A DNA stretch of 64,000 nucleotides from Chryseobacterium indologenes (GTDB lineage Bacteria; Bacteroidota; Bacteroidia; Flavobacteriales; Weeksellaceae): the NCBI RefSeq assembly GCF_018362995.1, contig NZ_CP074372.1, forward strand, positions 2,542,001 to 2,606,000. The letters run 5' to 3'. Numbering within the stretch: the stretch's first letter is position 1; every line of letters starts with the position of its first letter. Shown one piece after another: positions 18,821-26,811 of this stretch. The notes under the pieces were generated by a model, which had not been told where the DNA came from, ran no database searches, and saw nothing but the letters and a program-made list of their open reading frames with translations. The translations under genes and the position numbers were made by a program.

Positions 18821-18958
18821 TTTTGAACCATTAAGTTTTTAATGAAGAAGTTGAGATTATTAAGATGAGCTTCGCTATTTAGCATAACGCTTATCAAAAT
18901 CTATGAGATTTTTTTCTTAATTAAACTTAACAGCTTAAATGGTCTTAATGGTTCAAAA
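18821..18958. repeat. 138-bp element bounded by perfect 15-bp inverted repeats
   Basis: Ends are TTTTGAACCATTAAG and CTTAATGGTTCAAAA. The interior is A+T rich without coding sense. Size and ends resemble a MITE-like dispersed element, though no target-site duplication was established. Confidence 0.65.
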
Positions 18959-19029
18959 TAAATTTAAAAACAGAATAATATAAACTTTACGTTGAAGTTT
19001 CATGGTATTATATTATACACTTAAATGTT

Positions 19030-19037
19030 TATCTTTG
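19030..19037 (+). promoter_or_regulatory. -7 promoter box (TATCTTTG) for yicC
   Basis: Exact TAnnTTTG match, 17 bp before the ATG at 19055. Confidence 0.65.
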
Positions 19038-19054
19038 TAGAACAATAAAAAACT

Positions 19055-19912
19055 ATGATTTTATCAATGACCGGATTCGGTAGAGCCGAAGATGTTTTTG
19101 AAGGAAAAAAAATTACAATAGATATTAAATCATTGAACAGCAAGAGCTTTGATTTGAATATTAAAATTCCTTTACGTTATAAAGAAAAAGAATTTGAAAT
19201 CAGAAAAATTCTTAACGATAGAATTATCCGTGGAAAAGTAGACTGCTACGTTAATATTGAGAACCTTGAAGAGTCCAATGATGTAAAAATTAATAAAAAT
19301 TTAATTGAATCTTACATCAATGAGCTTAAAAACATAGCTTCTGACGGTCCCGATTTCGAATACCTTAAAATGGCGGTAAGACTTCCTGATGCCATCTCAT
19401 CAAGACCTGATGAGCTTACAGAAGGTGAATGGGAATCACTGGCAAAAATTGTCAATAATGCCGTAGACAGATTTGAAGAATTCAGAAGAACCGAAGGCAG
19501 CATTCTACATGAAGAATTAAACAGGAATATCCAGAATATTGACAAATATCTTGGAGAAGTAATTCCTTTTGAGGAAGAAAGAATTGTAAGCGTGAAAGAG
19601 CGTTATCAGAAATCTTTGAAAGAATTTGAAAATGTTGATGAAACGCGTTTCTACCAGGAAATGGCCTATTTCACGGAGAAGCTTGATATCTCTGAAGAAA
19701 AGGTAAGGCTTACCCAGCACCTGAAATATTACAAAGAAGTAATGGACAATGAATCTTTCAACGGAAAAAAACTGGGCTTTATTTCCCAGGAAATCGGAAG
19801 AGAGATCAATACATTAGGATCTAAAGCCAATCATGCAGAAATCCAGAAACTGGTAGTAATGATGAAGGATGACCTGGAAAAAATTAAAGAACAGACGTTA
19901 AACGTATTGTAA
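19055..19912 (+). CDS. YicC family protein (endoribonuclease-related)
   Basis: The 285-residue protein begins MILSMTGFGRAE, the family signature, and ends with the conserved DUF1732-type helical part (GFISQEIGREINTLGSKANHAEIQKLVVMMKDDLEKIKEQTLNVL). YicC proteins are cytoplasmic and in E. coli have been linked to RNA turnover (YicC/RnyI). It lies 86 bp before guanylate kinase, a gene pair conserved in many bacteria. Confidence 0.93.
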   Translation: MILSMTGFGRAEDVFEGKKITIDIKSLNSKSFDLNIKIPLRYKEKEFEIRKILNDRIIRGKVDCYVNIENLEESNDVKINKNLIESYINELKNIASDGPDFEYLKMAVRLPDAISSRPDELTEGEWESLAKIVNNAVDRFEEFRRTEGSILHEELNRNIQNIDKYLGEVIPFEEERIVSVKERYQKSLKEFENVDETRFYQEMAYFTEKLDISEEKVRLTQHLKYYKEVMDNESFNGKKLGFISQEIGREINTLGSKANHAEIQKLVVMMKDDLEKIKEQTLNVL

Positions 19913-19914
19913 TG

Positions 19915-19995
19915 ATAGGTACGGGTTACGAGATGCGTGATTATCATTCTTAACAATGGACTCCGTAACTCGAAACCTGAAACCCGAAATTGTAA
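19915..19995. repeat. Imperfect inverted repeat of the CGGGTT/AACCCG type
   Basis: ACGGGTTACGAGAT on the left faces ACTCGAAACCTGAAACCCGA on the right in the yicC-gmk gap. The arms are imperfect. It belongs to the set of small intergenic palindromic elements in this window. Confidence 0.45.
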
Positions 19996-19998
19996 AAA

Positions 19999-20562
19999 AT
20001 GGATAAAGTAATTATATTTTCAGCGCCATCAGGGAGCGGAAAAACTACATTAGTAAAGCATTCACTGGAAACATTTCCGGAACTGAGTTTCTCAGTCTCA
20101 TGTACAACGAGACAGCCGAGAGGAAGTGAAGTTCATCAGGTAGATTATCATTTTCTGACGCCGGATGAATTCAGAAAGAAAATCTCTGAAGATGCTTTTG
20201 TAGAATATGAAGAAGTATATACTGATAAATATTACGGTACTTTAAAATCTGAAGTAGAAAAAATCTGGAATCAGGGAAAAGTTGTTATTTTTGATGTAGA
20301 TGTAAAAGGAGGTATTTCGTTAAAAAAATATTTTGGTGAAAAAGCCCTGTCTATTTTTATAGAACCGCCTTCCATTGAAGAATTGGAACGAAGATTGATT
20401 TCCAGAAATACAGATGATGCAGAAACCATAAAAACCCGTGTAGCGAAGGCAGAAGAAGAAATGTCCTACGCCGGCGAGTTTGATAAGATCGTGATTAATA
20501 CCGATCTTGATGTAGCTAAAAAAGAAATAGAAAGTTTAATAAAAAGTTTTATCAGTAATTAA
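19999..20562 (+). CDS. gmk: Guanylate kinase
   Basis: The 187-residue enzyme phosphorylates GMP to GDP with ATP. The P-loop lies at residues 9-16 within FSAPSGSGKTTL, followed by the GMP-binding parts SCTTRQPRGSEVHQVDYHF and EYEEVYTDKYYGT, and FDVDVKGG. Length is normal. It follows yicC and precedes nadA. Confidence 0.96.
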   Translation: MDKVIIFSAPSGSGKTTLVKHSLETFPELSFSVSCTTRQPRGSEVHQVDYHFLTPDEFRKKISEDAFVEYEEVYTDKYYGTLKSEVEKIWNQGKVVIFDVDVKGGISLKKYFGEKALSIFIEPPSIEELERRLISRNTDDAETIKTRVAKAEEEMSYAGEFDKIVINTDLDVAKKEIESLIKSFISN

Positions 20563-20645
20563 TGGCTGGAAGATAGAAGCCAGAAGATGGAAGTAATCAC
20601 ATACTCTCAAAATCTAACTTCTAATTTCCAACCTCTAGCTTCTGA
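20563..20645 (+). repeat. TGGCTGGAAG-type dispersed inverted element
   Basis: Purine-rich left arm beginning TGGCTGGAAGATAGAAG, directly after the gmk stop, and a pyrimidine-rich right arm (AACTTCTAATTTCCAACCTC, about 20618-20637) before nadA. Related to 10561-10593. Confidence 0.5.
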
Positions 20646-20666
20646 TCATAAAAAATTGAGGTTGAT

Positions 20667-21686
20667 ATGAGTACCGAAACATTAGAAAAAGCTAAATCTG
20701 CAATTCCTGTCAGAGGATTTCTGGATATTAAAGATATTGCTATTCCTCAGGGAGAAGAATTGGTAAAAGCCATTCTTAAACTTAAAGAGGAGAAAAATGC
20801 TGTTATTCTTGCCCATTACTACCAGCCGGGAGAGATTCAGGATATCGCTGATTTCCTTGGAGATTCTTTACAGTTGGCAAGACAGGCAAAAGAAACGAAT
20901 GCAGACATGATTGTATTCTGCGGTGTACATTTCATGGCAGAAGCTGCTAAAATTCTGAACCCAACTAAAAAAGTAGTTCTTCCTGATACGATGGCCGGAT
21001 GCTCTCTGGCTGACGGTTGTTCTGGAGAAGGATTAAGAAAAATGCGTGAACAGCACCCGAATGCTTTAATTGCAACTTACATCAACTGTAACGCAGAAAC
21101 TAAGGCAGAAAGTGATATCATCGTAACCAGTTCAAATGCTGAAACTGTAATTGAAGCACTTCCGAAAGACAGACCGATCATATTCGCACCGGACAAAAAC
21201 CTGGGAAGATATTTATCTAAGAAAACAGGGCGTGACATGATCCTTTGGGATGGAAGCTGCATCGTACACGAAGCATTTTCAATGGAAAGAATTGCCCAGC
21301 AGCTGGCAGACAATCCGGATGCCAAGCTGATTGCTCACCCTGAAAGTGAAGAAGCTGTTTTAAAACTGGCTCACTTTATTGGTTCTACTTCTGCTCTATT
21401 GAATTATGTAGAAAAAGATGACTGTCAGAAATTCATTATTGCAACAGAAGAAGGAATTCTTCACGAAATGAGAAAACGTGCTCCTCACAAAGAACTTATT
21501 CCTGCATTGGTTTTTGATGAAAGCTGTAACTGCTCAGAATGTTTCTATATGAAACGTAATACAATGGAAAAATTGTATTTATGTATGAAGTATGAGCTTC
21601 CTGAAATTCTTATCGATGAAGAATTAAGATTAAGAGCATTAAAGCCTATTGAGGCAATGCTTGACCTTTCAAAAAGCATAAAATAA
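20667..21686 (+). CDS. nadA: Quinolinate synthase
   Basis: The 339-residue 4Fe-4S enzyme condenses iminoaspartate with dihydroxyacetone phosphate in NAD synthesis. Recognisable parts are AVILAHYYQPGEIQDIADF, DSLQLARQA, IVFCGVHFMAEAAKILNP (first cluster Cys region), LPDTMAGCSLADGC, and the C-terminal SCNCSECFYMKRNTMEKLY. Start ATG 20667 gives the usual length. The partner gene nadB is not in the window. Confidence 0.95.
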   Translation: MSTETLEKAKSAIPVRGFLDIKDIAIPQGEELVKAILKLKEEKNAVILAHYYQPGEIQDIADFLGDSLQLARQAKETNADMIVFCGVHFMAEAAKILNPTKKVVLPDTMAGCSLADGCSGEGLRKMREQHPNALIATYINCNAETKAESDIIVTSSNAETVIEALPKDRPIIFAPDKNLGRYLSKKTGRDMILWDGSCIVHEAFSMERIAQQLADNPDAKLIAHPESEEAVLKLAHFIGSTSALLNYVEKDDCQKFIIATEEGILHEMRKRAPHKELIPALVFDESCNCSECFYMKRNTMEKLYLCMKYELPEILIDEELRLRALKPIEAMLDLSKSIK

Positions 21687-21737
21687 TTTTTTTGTCATGA
21701 ATATTTATTATATTTAAAACTTAAACTAATAATAAAT

Positions 21738-21899
21738 ATGAAAAATCTAAAAAAATTAGACAGAAAAAGTCTTAAAAATGTAAACGGAGGAGGTACCATA
21801 TGTAACTTAAACTGCGAAATACATGAAACCTGCGGAGCGGGATGTAATGGCGAATTGATCTGCGTACCCAGAGGAATGTATATTCCGGATAACTGTTAA
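21738..21899 (+). CDS. Double-Gly leader, Cys-rich peptide (bacteriocin-like), copy 1
   Basis: A 53-residue frame with a leader MKNLKKLDRKSLKNVNGG of the double-glycine type, followed by a short core with six cysteines (TICNLNCEIHETCGAGC and later ICVP...DNC). Leaders of this form (K-N-L-K-K-L-x-R-x-x-L-K-x-x-N-G-G) precede many small peptides in Chryseobacterium and are annotated as bacteriocin-like. It is the only one of the six on the plus strand and is convergent with the others, separated by a shared terminator. No modification or C39 exporter gene is nearby. Function is unknown. Confidence 0.75.
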   Translation: MKNLKKLDRKSLKNVNGGGTICNLNCEIHETCGAGCNGELICVPRGMYIPDNC

Positions 21900-21906
21900 A
21901 AAAAAT

Positions 21907-21936
21907 AAAGCACTGTTTTCACAGTGCTTTTTATTT
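21907..21936. terminator. Bidirectional terminator between convergent GG-leader peptide genes
   Basis: AAAGCACTGT (21907-21916) pairs with ACAGTGCTTT (21921-21930) across TTTC, with T-rich sequence on the right and A-rich sequence on the left. Confidence 0.85.
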
Positions 21937-22146
21937 TTAGTCTGCAGTGATTGCAACAAAACAATCTGTGCTTACAATAACGCACATTCTGCAATTCTCG
22001 GACAATGTCCAATATGCCTCACACGAAGGATCGCTGGAAGAGCCTGGTCCAAAAACCAGATGGGTAGGACAGCCGTCACATCTGGAAATAGCTGCTCCAT
22101 TCACAAGTTCCAGATCTCTTCTGCTTAATTTTTTAATTGTTTTCAT
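21937..22146 (-). CDS. Double-Gly leader, Cys-rich peptide, copy 2
   Basis: A 69-residue product. The leader MKTIKKLSRRDLELVNGA has Gly-Ala in place of Gly-Gly. The core has five Cys in the order C-x2-C-P ... C-x-A ... L-x3-C-x2-C-V-I-V ... C (CDGCP, SCEAYWTLSENCRMCVIV, DCF; six counting both Cys of CDGC). It is a clear paralogue of copies 3 and 6. It is last of five same-strand genes and lies only 12 bp after copy 3, so the set is probably one transcript. Confidence 0.78.
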   Translation of the reverse strand: MKTIKKLSRRDLELVNGAAISRCDGCPTHLVFGPGSSSDPSCEAYWTLSENCRMCVIVSTDCFVAITAD

Positions 22147-22158
22147 AGTTTTAAAATT

Positions 22159-22362
22159 TTATGACACTCCTCCACTCATACATGACATATCAACAATCAC
22201 GCACATTTTACAACGGTCAGGAAGCATTTGAAAAGCCTCGCAGGGAGCATCGCCAGGATTATTTCCGTAAGTCGTATTCTTAGGACATCCTGTACATGTG
22301 GCAGGACCTGCTCCTTGCAGTATTTGGAGTTCTTTTCTGTTTAATTTCTTTAGATTTTTCAT
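22159..22362 (-). CDS. Double-Gly leader, Cys-rich peptide, copy 3
   Basis: A 67-residue product with leader MKNLKKLNRKELQILQGA and core containing CTGCP, PCEAFQMLPDRCKMCVIV and a final Cys (MSCMSGG). The pattern of Cys, the Cys-Pro step and the C-V-I-V block are shared with copy 2. Both have Gly-Ala at the expected cleavage point. Role unknown; see copy 1 for the leader class. Confidence 0.78.
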   Translation of the reverse strand: MKNLKKLNRKELQILQGAGPATCTGCPKNTTYGNNPGDAPCEAFQMLPDRCKMCVIVDMSCMSGGVS

Positions 22363-22400
22363 AGTAGTTTTAATTAATTTTTTGATTTTACTATTTTTGA

Positions 22401-22598
22401 TTACGCTTCAAGAATTGGGCAGCTACCTGGGATGGATGGATCATAAGGGAAAAGGTAAAGACAAACTTTACGTCCTTTAAAATCGGTACACACTGCACAA
22501 CCTTTTGGTCCGCAGTCAAGATCAATAGCACAGGTATCTCCTCCACCTCCAATAATAGCCCTTAAGCTTTCTCTGTTTAATTTTTTTGAATTTTTCAT
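22401..22598 (-). CDS. Double-Gly leader, Cys-rich peptide, copy 4
   Basis: A 65-residue product: leader MKNSKKLNRESLRAIIGGGG, core with six Cys (DTCAIDLDCGPKGCAVC, KVCLYLF, GSCPILEA). The core does not align with copies 2, 3 and 6 beyond the leader, which points to a shared leader with diverged cargo. Confidence 0.72.
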   Translation of the reverse strand: MKNSKKLNRESLRAIIGGGGDTCAIDLDCGPKGCAVCTDFKGRKVCLYLFPYDPSIPGSCPILEA

Positions 22599-22659
22599 GG
22601 TAGTTTTTATTTTAAATTAAATTTTTGATCGTTTTTCATTAGGTAAAATCAGTCAATAC

Positions 22660-22830
22660 CTATAGCATCGGTGCATAGCAAGTACCTCCTGGCTTTAACC
22701 AACATCCCCATTTTCCACCTCCGCGGAAACATACAAATTGTTCTCCACCACATGCTTCAATCTGAATATCAGTGAATCCTCCGCTGATATTTCTCTTTTC
22801 TTCGCGTGATAATTTTTTAATTGTTTTCAT
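22660..22830 (-). CDS. Double-Gly leader, Cys/Gly/Trp-rich peptide, copy 5
   Basis: A 56-residue product below the usual size cut for gene calling: leader MKTIKKLSREEKRNISGG, then a core rich in Gly and aromatic residues with four Cys (IEACGGEQFVCFRGGGKWG, CWLKPGG, TCYAPML). It sits between copies 4 and 6 on the same strand with about 60-bp gaps. The start ATG 22830 is the only one that gives the leader. Confidence 0.72.
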   Translation of the reverse strand: MKTIKKLSREEKRNISGGFTDIQIEACGGEQFVCFRGGGKWGCWLKPGGTCYAPML

Positions 22831-22886
22831 ATTGTAATAATTTAGTATTCAGTAATAAAAAACAACAAACGTTTTGTTATTGAAGA

Positions 22887-23078
22887 TTAAAAAGGACCAA
22901 AGCATTCAAAGCTTACCAGTACTCTTCCTTTACAGCATTCCGGTAAAGCGTAATAATCAGCACATGACCTAGGCTCACCTGGTCCGTAAGGTCCGGGAGG
23001 GCAGTTTGCAGTACAAGGACCTATTCCCCCGTTGATTGATTTTAAATCATTTCGATTCATTTTCTTTAAATTTTTCAT
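22887..23078 (-). CDS. Double-Gly leader, Cys-rich peptide, copy 6 (first of the minus-strand set)
   Basis: A 63-residue product with leader MKNLKKMNRNDLKSINGG and a core rich in Pro, Gly and Cys (GPCTANCPPGPYGPGEP, SCADYYALPECCKGRVLV, FECFGPF). It is the most upstream of the five minus-strand genes. An in-frame ATG at 23126 would add 16 residues ahead of the leader and is rejected because the conserved leader starts at 23078 and the promoter box is only a few bases further upstream. Confidence 0.78.
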   Translation of the reverse strand: MKNLKKMNRNDLKSINGGIGPCTANCPPGPYGPGEPRSCADYYALPECCKGRVLVSFECFGPF

Positions 23079-23132
23079 GTGTATTTTGTTATTAGTTAAT
23101 GTTATAAATGTAACATTTTTAATCAATTACAC

Positions 23133-23140
23133 CAAATATA
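23133..23140 (-). promoter_or_regulatory. -7 promoter box (TATATTTG on minus strand) for the GG-leader peptide set
   Basis: Complement of CAAATATA is an exact TAnnTTTG match 54 bp before the ATG of copy 6, with no other gene between. It is back to back with the thr leader promoter at 23201. Confidence 0.55.
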
Positions 23141-23200
23141 TCTCCAAAAAAGGAAATATATTTTATTATGTTAAAAACTTGGCTGTTTCAAAATAATTTG

Positions 23201-23208
23201 TACATTTG
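23201..23208 (+). promoter_or_regulatory. -7 promoter box (TACATTTG) of the threonine operon
   Basis: Exact TAnnTTTG match 10 bp before the leader-peptide ATG; a TTG at 23179-23181 is 19 bp upstream and may be the -33 element. Confidence 0.65.
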
Positions 23209-23218
23209 TCCTGTTACA

Positions 23219-23320
23219 ATGAATTTATTAAGAAACATATCTGATATTTCTGCCCTGAAATCACCTATTTCAGGCATATCTTCTGTTTCTACATTCACAA
23301 CTACAACAACTACCCCATAA
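23219..23320 (+). CDS. Threonine-operon leader peptide (attenuator), Ile- and Thr-rich
   Basis: A 33-codon frame (starts MNLLRNISDIS, ends SSVSTFTTTTTTP). Seven of the last nine residues are Thr and four Ile lie earlier, which is what a leader peptide sensing charged tRNA-Thr and tRNA-Ile looks like. It starts ten bases after an exact promoter box and ends 92 bp before the aspartokinase gene. Its stop codon overlaps the first of several alternative RNA stems. By analogy with the E. coli thrL leader, ribosome stalling at Thr codons would decide which stem forms. The peptide itself probably has no other job. Confidence 0.8.
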   Translation: MNLLRNISDISALKSPISGISSVSTFTTTTTTP

Positions 23321-23376
23321 CGGGGTAAATTTTCACATATTATTTCCGGTACCCGTACTCTTTTTTCTAAAGAGTA
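23311..23376 (+). promoter_or_regulatory. Attenuator stems ahead of the threonine operon
   Basis: Stem 1: TACCCC (23311-23316) with GGGGTA (23322-23327), followed by AATTTT. The right half ACGGGGTA can instead pair with TACCCGT at 23350-23356, leaving one bulged G. Stem 3: TACTCTTT (23356-23363) with AAAGAGTA (23369-23376). These mutually exclusive pairings fit attenuation, although no long T-run follows stem 3, so the exact terminator is uncertain. Confidence 0.6.
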
Positions 23377-23412
23377 GTCACTTCGTTATATCCAACCTCA
23401 AATAAATAATTG

Positions 23413-25860
23413 ATGAAAGTTTTAAAATTCGGCGGAACTTCAGTCGCCCATTCTCAGAATATCCTTCTGGTAGAAAAAATAATAAAAGATGAATCTTTAA
23501 AAAACAAAATAGTTGTTATTGTTTCAGCACTTCATGGCGTTACTGACCAACTGATCAGAGCAGCAGAACTGGCTTCTGTAAAAGATGAAAATTATATTCA
23601 AATAGTTCAGAATCTTGAAGAAAAACATATCAGTCTGGTCAAAGATCTTTTCCCTATCACAGAACAAAGTTCATGGCTAAGTTTTGTTAAGAAACATTTT
23701 AATGATCTTGAAGACCTTTACAACGGAATTGCAGTTCTTGGTGAACTTACCAACAGAATCAAAGATAAAATTGCCTCTTACGGAGAATTTTTATCTTCAA
23801 AAATTATAGCAGCCAGACTTCAGCATGAAGGATTAGACTGCATATGGATGAATTCTGCAGACCTCATCAGAACAGACAGTAATTTCACCAATGCAAAAGT
23901 AGATTTTCAATGCACTGAAAATAATATTATCAGTTTTCTGAATGAAAATAAGAATCGTATTATCGTAGGTCCTGGTTTTATAGCCCATGACGAAAAAAAT
24001 AATGCTACAACATTAGGAAGAGGTGGCTCTGATTATACAGCTTCCATTATGGCTGCTTCTATCCATGCAGAAGAACTCCAGATCTGGACCGATGTAAGCG
24101 GAATGATGACTGCCGATCCCCGTTTGGCTTCCAATGCAAAACCTATATCAGAAATTTCTTATCATGAAGCCATGGAACTGTCCCATTTCGGGGCAAAAGT
24201 GCTTTATCCGCCTTCCATTCAGCCTGTCATGGAAAAAAACATAAATCTGATCATCAGGAATACTTTTGATCCGGATGCACAGGGAACTTTAATTTCTCAC
24301 CAATTGAAGTCTTCGGATGACGAAAAGCAGATCGCAGTAGGTATCTCCAATATGAACAGGATTGCTCTTCTTACACTGGAAGGCAGCGGAATGGTAGGAA
24401 TCCCTGGAATTTCGGCAAGATTATTTCAATGTTTAAGTCATGAAAAAATCAATGTAATCCTTATTACACAAGGATCTTCGGAACATTCTATTACGATTGC
24501 AATTGAAGAAAAAGAAGCTTTACGTGCCGAGTATGCAATCAATTCTTCTTTTGCGGATGATATCAATCTGAAGAGAGTGTATGCCGTAAAAATTGAAACC
24601 GGACTTTCCATTGTAGCCCTGGTTGGAGAAAGTATGAAAAGCAGAAGCGGTGTGAGCGCCAAAATGTTCGGATGTCTGGGAAATAATGGGATCAATATAA
24701 GAGCTATTGCTCAGGGATCTTCAGAAAGAAATATCAGTATCGTAATTTCAGAAAAAGACAGCAAAAAAGCAGTGAATGTACTTCATGAGGAATTTTTTGA
24801 AACTGAAATTAAGCAAATCCATCTCTATATCTGCGGAACAGGAAATGTAGGTTCAAAACTGATCCAGCAGATCTATAACCAGAATGCTTATTTAAGAGAA
24901 AACTTTTTGATCAACCTGAGAATTGCAGGAATTTCCAACAGCCGATATATGTTATTTTCAGACAAAGGAATAGCACAGGAAGATTATCTTATCTGGAATC
25001 AGCTGGGTGAAAAAGCCTCTGCCCAAGAATTTGCTGATGAAATTATCCACAGAAACCTTAGAAACTCTGTTTTTGTAGATGTAACGGCTAGCCCTGATGT
25101 ACCCGAAATTTATGAAAGTCTTTTAAAAAGAAGTGTGAACATCGTGGCTTGTAATAAAATTGCAGCCTCTTCCGATTTTAAAAAGTATAAAACTTTAAAA
25201 AATACAGCAAGAAACCACAACTGTAATTTTTATTTTGAAACTAATGTAGGAGCAGGACTTCCGGTAATAGGAACCATCAACGATCTGATCAAAAGCGGAG
25301 ACCAGATCCAGTCTATTAAGGCAGTATTGAGCGGAACCTTAAATTTTGTCTTTAATCATTATGATGGAAGCAGAACATTTTCTGAAGTCGTAGCCCAAGC
25401 CCAGCAGGAAGGCTATACGGAACCTGACCCAAGACTCGATTTGTCGGGAACTGATGTAGCAAGAAAAATTTTAATTCTGGCAAGAGAAGCCGGATATCCG
25501 CTTCAGTTTGAAGAAATTGAGAATACAGGTTTTCTTCCTGAAGAATGTATGCAGGGAAGTGTTGGTGACTTTTATGCAAAGCTTACAGCATATGAAGATC
25601 ATTTTAAAAACTTATTAAATAAGGCAAAGAATGAAGGCAAAATATTAAAATATGTTGCAGAATTTGAAAACGGAAAAGCCAAAGTAGGCCTACAGCATAT
25701 CGCTCCGGACAGTGATCTCTTTCATCTTTATGGCAAAGACAATATTGTCATCTTCAAAACCCTCAGATATTCCGAACAGCCTTTGGTTGTAAAAGGAGCC
25801 GGGGCCGGAGCTGATGTAACGGCAAGCGGAGTTTTTGCAGATATTATTCGTTCTATTTAA
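23413..25860 (+). CDS. thrA: Bifunctional aspartokinase / homoserine dehydrogenase
   Basis: The 815-residue fusion catalyses the first and third steps from aspartate to threonine. The kinase part starts MKVLKFGGTSVA (nucleotide site) and holds GRGGSDYTAS and DVSGMMTADPR; two ACT regulatory domains follow (about residues 315-465, GMVGIPGISARLF and NGINIRAIAQGSSERNISIV); the dehydrogenase begins with the NAD(P) motif GTGNVGSK near residue 475 and includes the catalytic region (GTDVARKILILARE). The true start is ATG 23413; a TTG three bases earlier is in frame. Heads the thrA-thrB-thrC-folB operon under the leader peptide. Confidence 0.95.
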   Translation: MKVLKFGGTSVAHSQNILLVEKIIKDESLKNKIVVIVSALHGVTDQLIRAAELASVKDENYIQIVQNLEEKHISLVKDLFPITEQSSWLSFVKKHFNDLEDLYNGIAVLGELTNRIKDKIASYGEFLSSKIIAARLQHEGLDCIWMNSADLIRTDSNFTNAKVDFQCTENNIISFLNENKNRIIVGPGFIAHDEKNNATTLGRGGSDYTASIMAASIHAEELQIWTDVSGMMTADPRLASNAKPISEISYHEAMELSHFGAKVLYPPSIQPVMEKNINLIIRNTFDPDAQGTLISHQLKSSDDEKQIAVGISNMNRIALLTLEGSGMVGIPGISARLFQCLSHEKINVILITQGSSEHSITIAIEEKEALRAEYAINSSFADDINLKRVYAVKIETGLSIVALVGESMKSRSGVSAKMFGCLGNNGINIRAIAQGSSERNISIVISEKDSKKAVNVLHEEFFETEIKQIHLYICGTGNVGSKLIQQIYNQNAYLRENFLINLRIAGISNSRYMLFSDKGIAQEDYLIWNQLGEKASAQEFADEIIHRNLRNSVFVDVTASPDVPEIYESLLKRSVNIVACNKIAASSDFKKYKTLKNTARNHNCNFYFETNVGAGLPVIGTINDLIKSGDQIQSIKAVLSGTLNFVFNHYDGSRTFSEVVAQAQQEGYTEPDPRLDLSGTDVARKILILAREAGYPLQFEEIENTGFLPEECMQGSVGDFYAKLTAYEDHFKNLLNKAKNEGKILKYVAEFENGKAKVGLQHIAPDSDLFHLYGKDNIVIFKTLRYSEQPLVVKGAGAGADVTASGVFADIIRSI

Positions 25861-25869
25861 AATACAATT

Positions 25870-26796
25870 ATGAAAAAAGTAAAATTAAAAGTCCCTGCTA
25901 CTGTTGCCAATCTGGTTTGCGGATTTGATATTCTGGGAATGGCAGTGCATGATCCTTATGATGAAATGGAATTCAGATTATTGGACACTCCTGAAATCAT
26001 TATAAAACATACTGATTCTTTTGGACTTCCGGAAGAGCCCTCAGAAAATGTTGCCGGGATTGTCTTATTGAAAATTCAGGAATATTTTAATCTGAAAAAT
26101 GGTTTTGAAGTGATTATTCACAAGCATATAAAACCTGGAAGCGGTCTCGGTTCCAGTGCGGCAAGTGCCGCCGGAGCCGCCTTTGGAGCCAATATATTAT
26201 TAGGAAACAAATTGTCAAAAGAGGAAATGGTCTATTTTGCCATGTTCGGGGAAGAACTGGCTTCCGGAGTACGACATGCAGATAATATTGCTCCATGCAT
26301 CTATGGAGGAATTACCCTGGTAAAATCCACCAATCCCATTGATATCATTCCGCTGAACAGTCCTGATTTATTTGTAACTGCTGTACATCCGCAGGTGGAA
26401 GTGAAAACTTCAGATGCAAGACAGATTTTAAAGAAAAATATCACGTTGAAAAGTGCAGTAGAGCAATGGGGAAATATAGCAGGCCTGGTAGCAGGAATTC
26501 AGAAAAATGATTTCCCGTTGATTGGCAGAAGTCTTAACGATGTCATTATAGAACCAATCCGCAGTATTCTGATTCCAAAATTTGACGAAATTAAAACCAG
26601 AAGCTTGCAGTTGAGAGCTCTGGGAGGAGGAATTTCCGGATCAGGACCATCTATTTTCATGCTGTCCGAACAGGAAAAAACAGCAGAAAAAATTGCTCAA
26701 ATGATGAAATCAGTGTATGATGAGATTGAAATAGAAAGTCCTGTATATGTTTCAAAAATAAATCCGACGGGTATTCAAGTTGTAGAAGAAAATTAA
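25870..26796 (+). CDS. thrB: Homoserine kinase
   Basis: The 308-residue GHMP-family kinase phosphorylates homoserine. The ATP-binding GHMP motif PGSGLGSSAASAAGAAFG lies near residues 92-109, and the C-terminal glycine motif GGGISGSGPSIF near 256-267. It lies 9 bp after thrA and 15 bp before thrC. Confidence 0.95.
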   Translation: MKKVKLKVPATVANLVCGFDILGMAVHDPYDEMEFRLLDTPEIIIKHTDSFGLPEEPSENVAGIVLLKIQEYFNLKNGFEVIIHKHIKPGSGLGSSAASAAGAAFGANILLGNKLSKEEMVYFAMFGEELASGVRHADNIAPCIYGGITLVKSTNPIDIIPLNSPDLFVTAVHPQVEVKTSDARQILKKNITLKSAVEQWGNIAGLVAGIQKNDFPLIGRSLNDVIIEPIRSILIPKFDEIKTRSLQLRALGGGISGSGPSIFMLSEQEKTAEKIAQMMKSVYDEIEIESPVYVSKINPTGIQVVEEN

Positions 26797-26811
26797 CCTT
26801 AAAAAACAGAA

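Larger units (their letters stand above)
18754..19054. other. Intergenic region, 301 bp, with a long-spaced inverted repeat
   Basis: Lies between the divergent miaA and yicC genes. TTTTGAACCATTAAG (18821-18835) and its exact complement CTTAATGGTTCAAAA (18944-18958) bracket about 108 bp, giving the look of a small non-autonomous palindromic element. The yicC promoter box is at 19030. No open frame of note. Confidence 0.65.

Noticed and set aside
23079..23126. Longer start for GG-leader peptide copy 6
   Set aside because: The conserved leader begins at 23078; the extra residues have no match in the other five copies.
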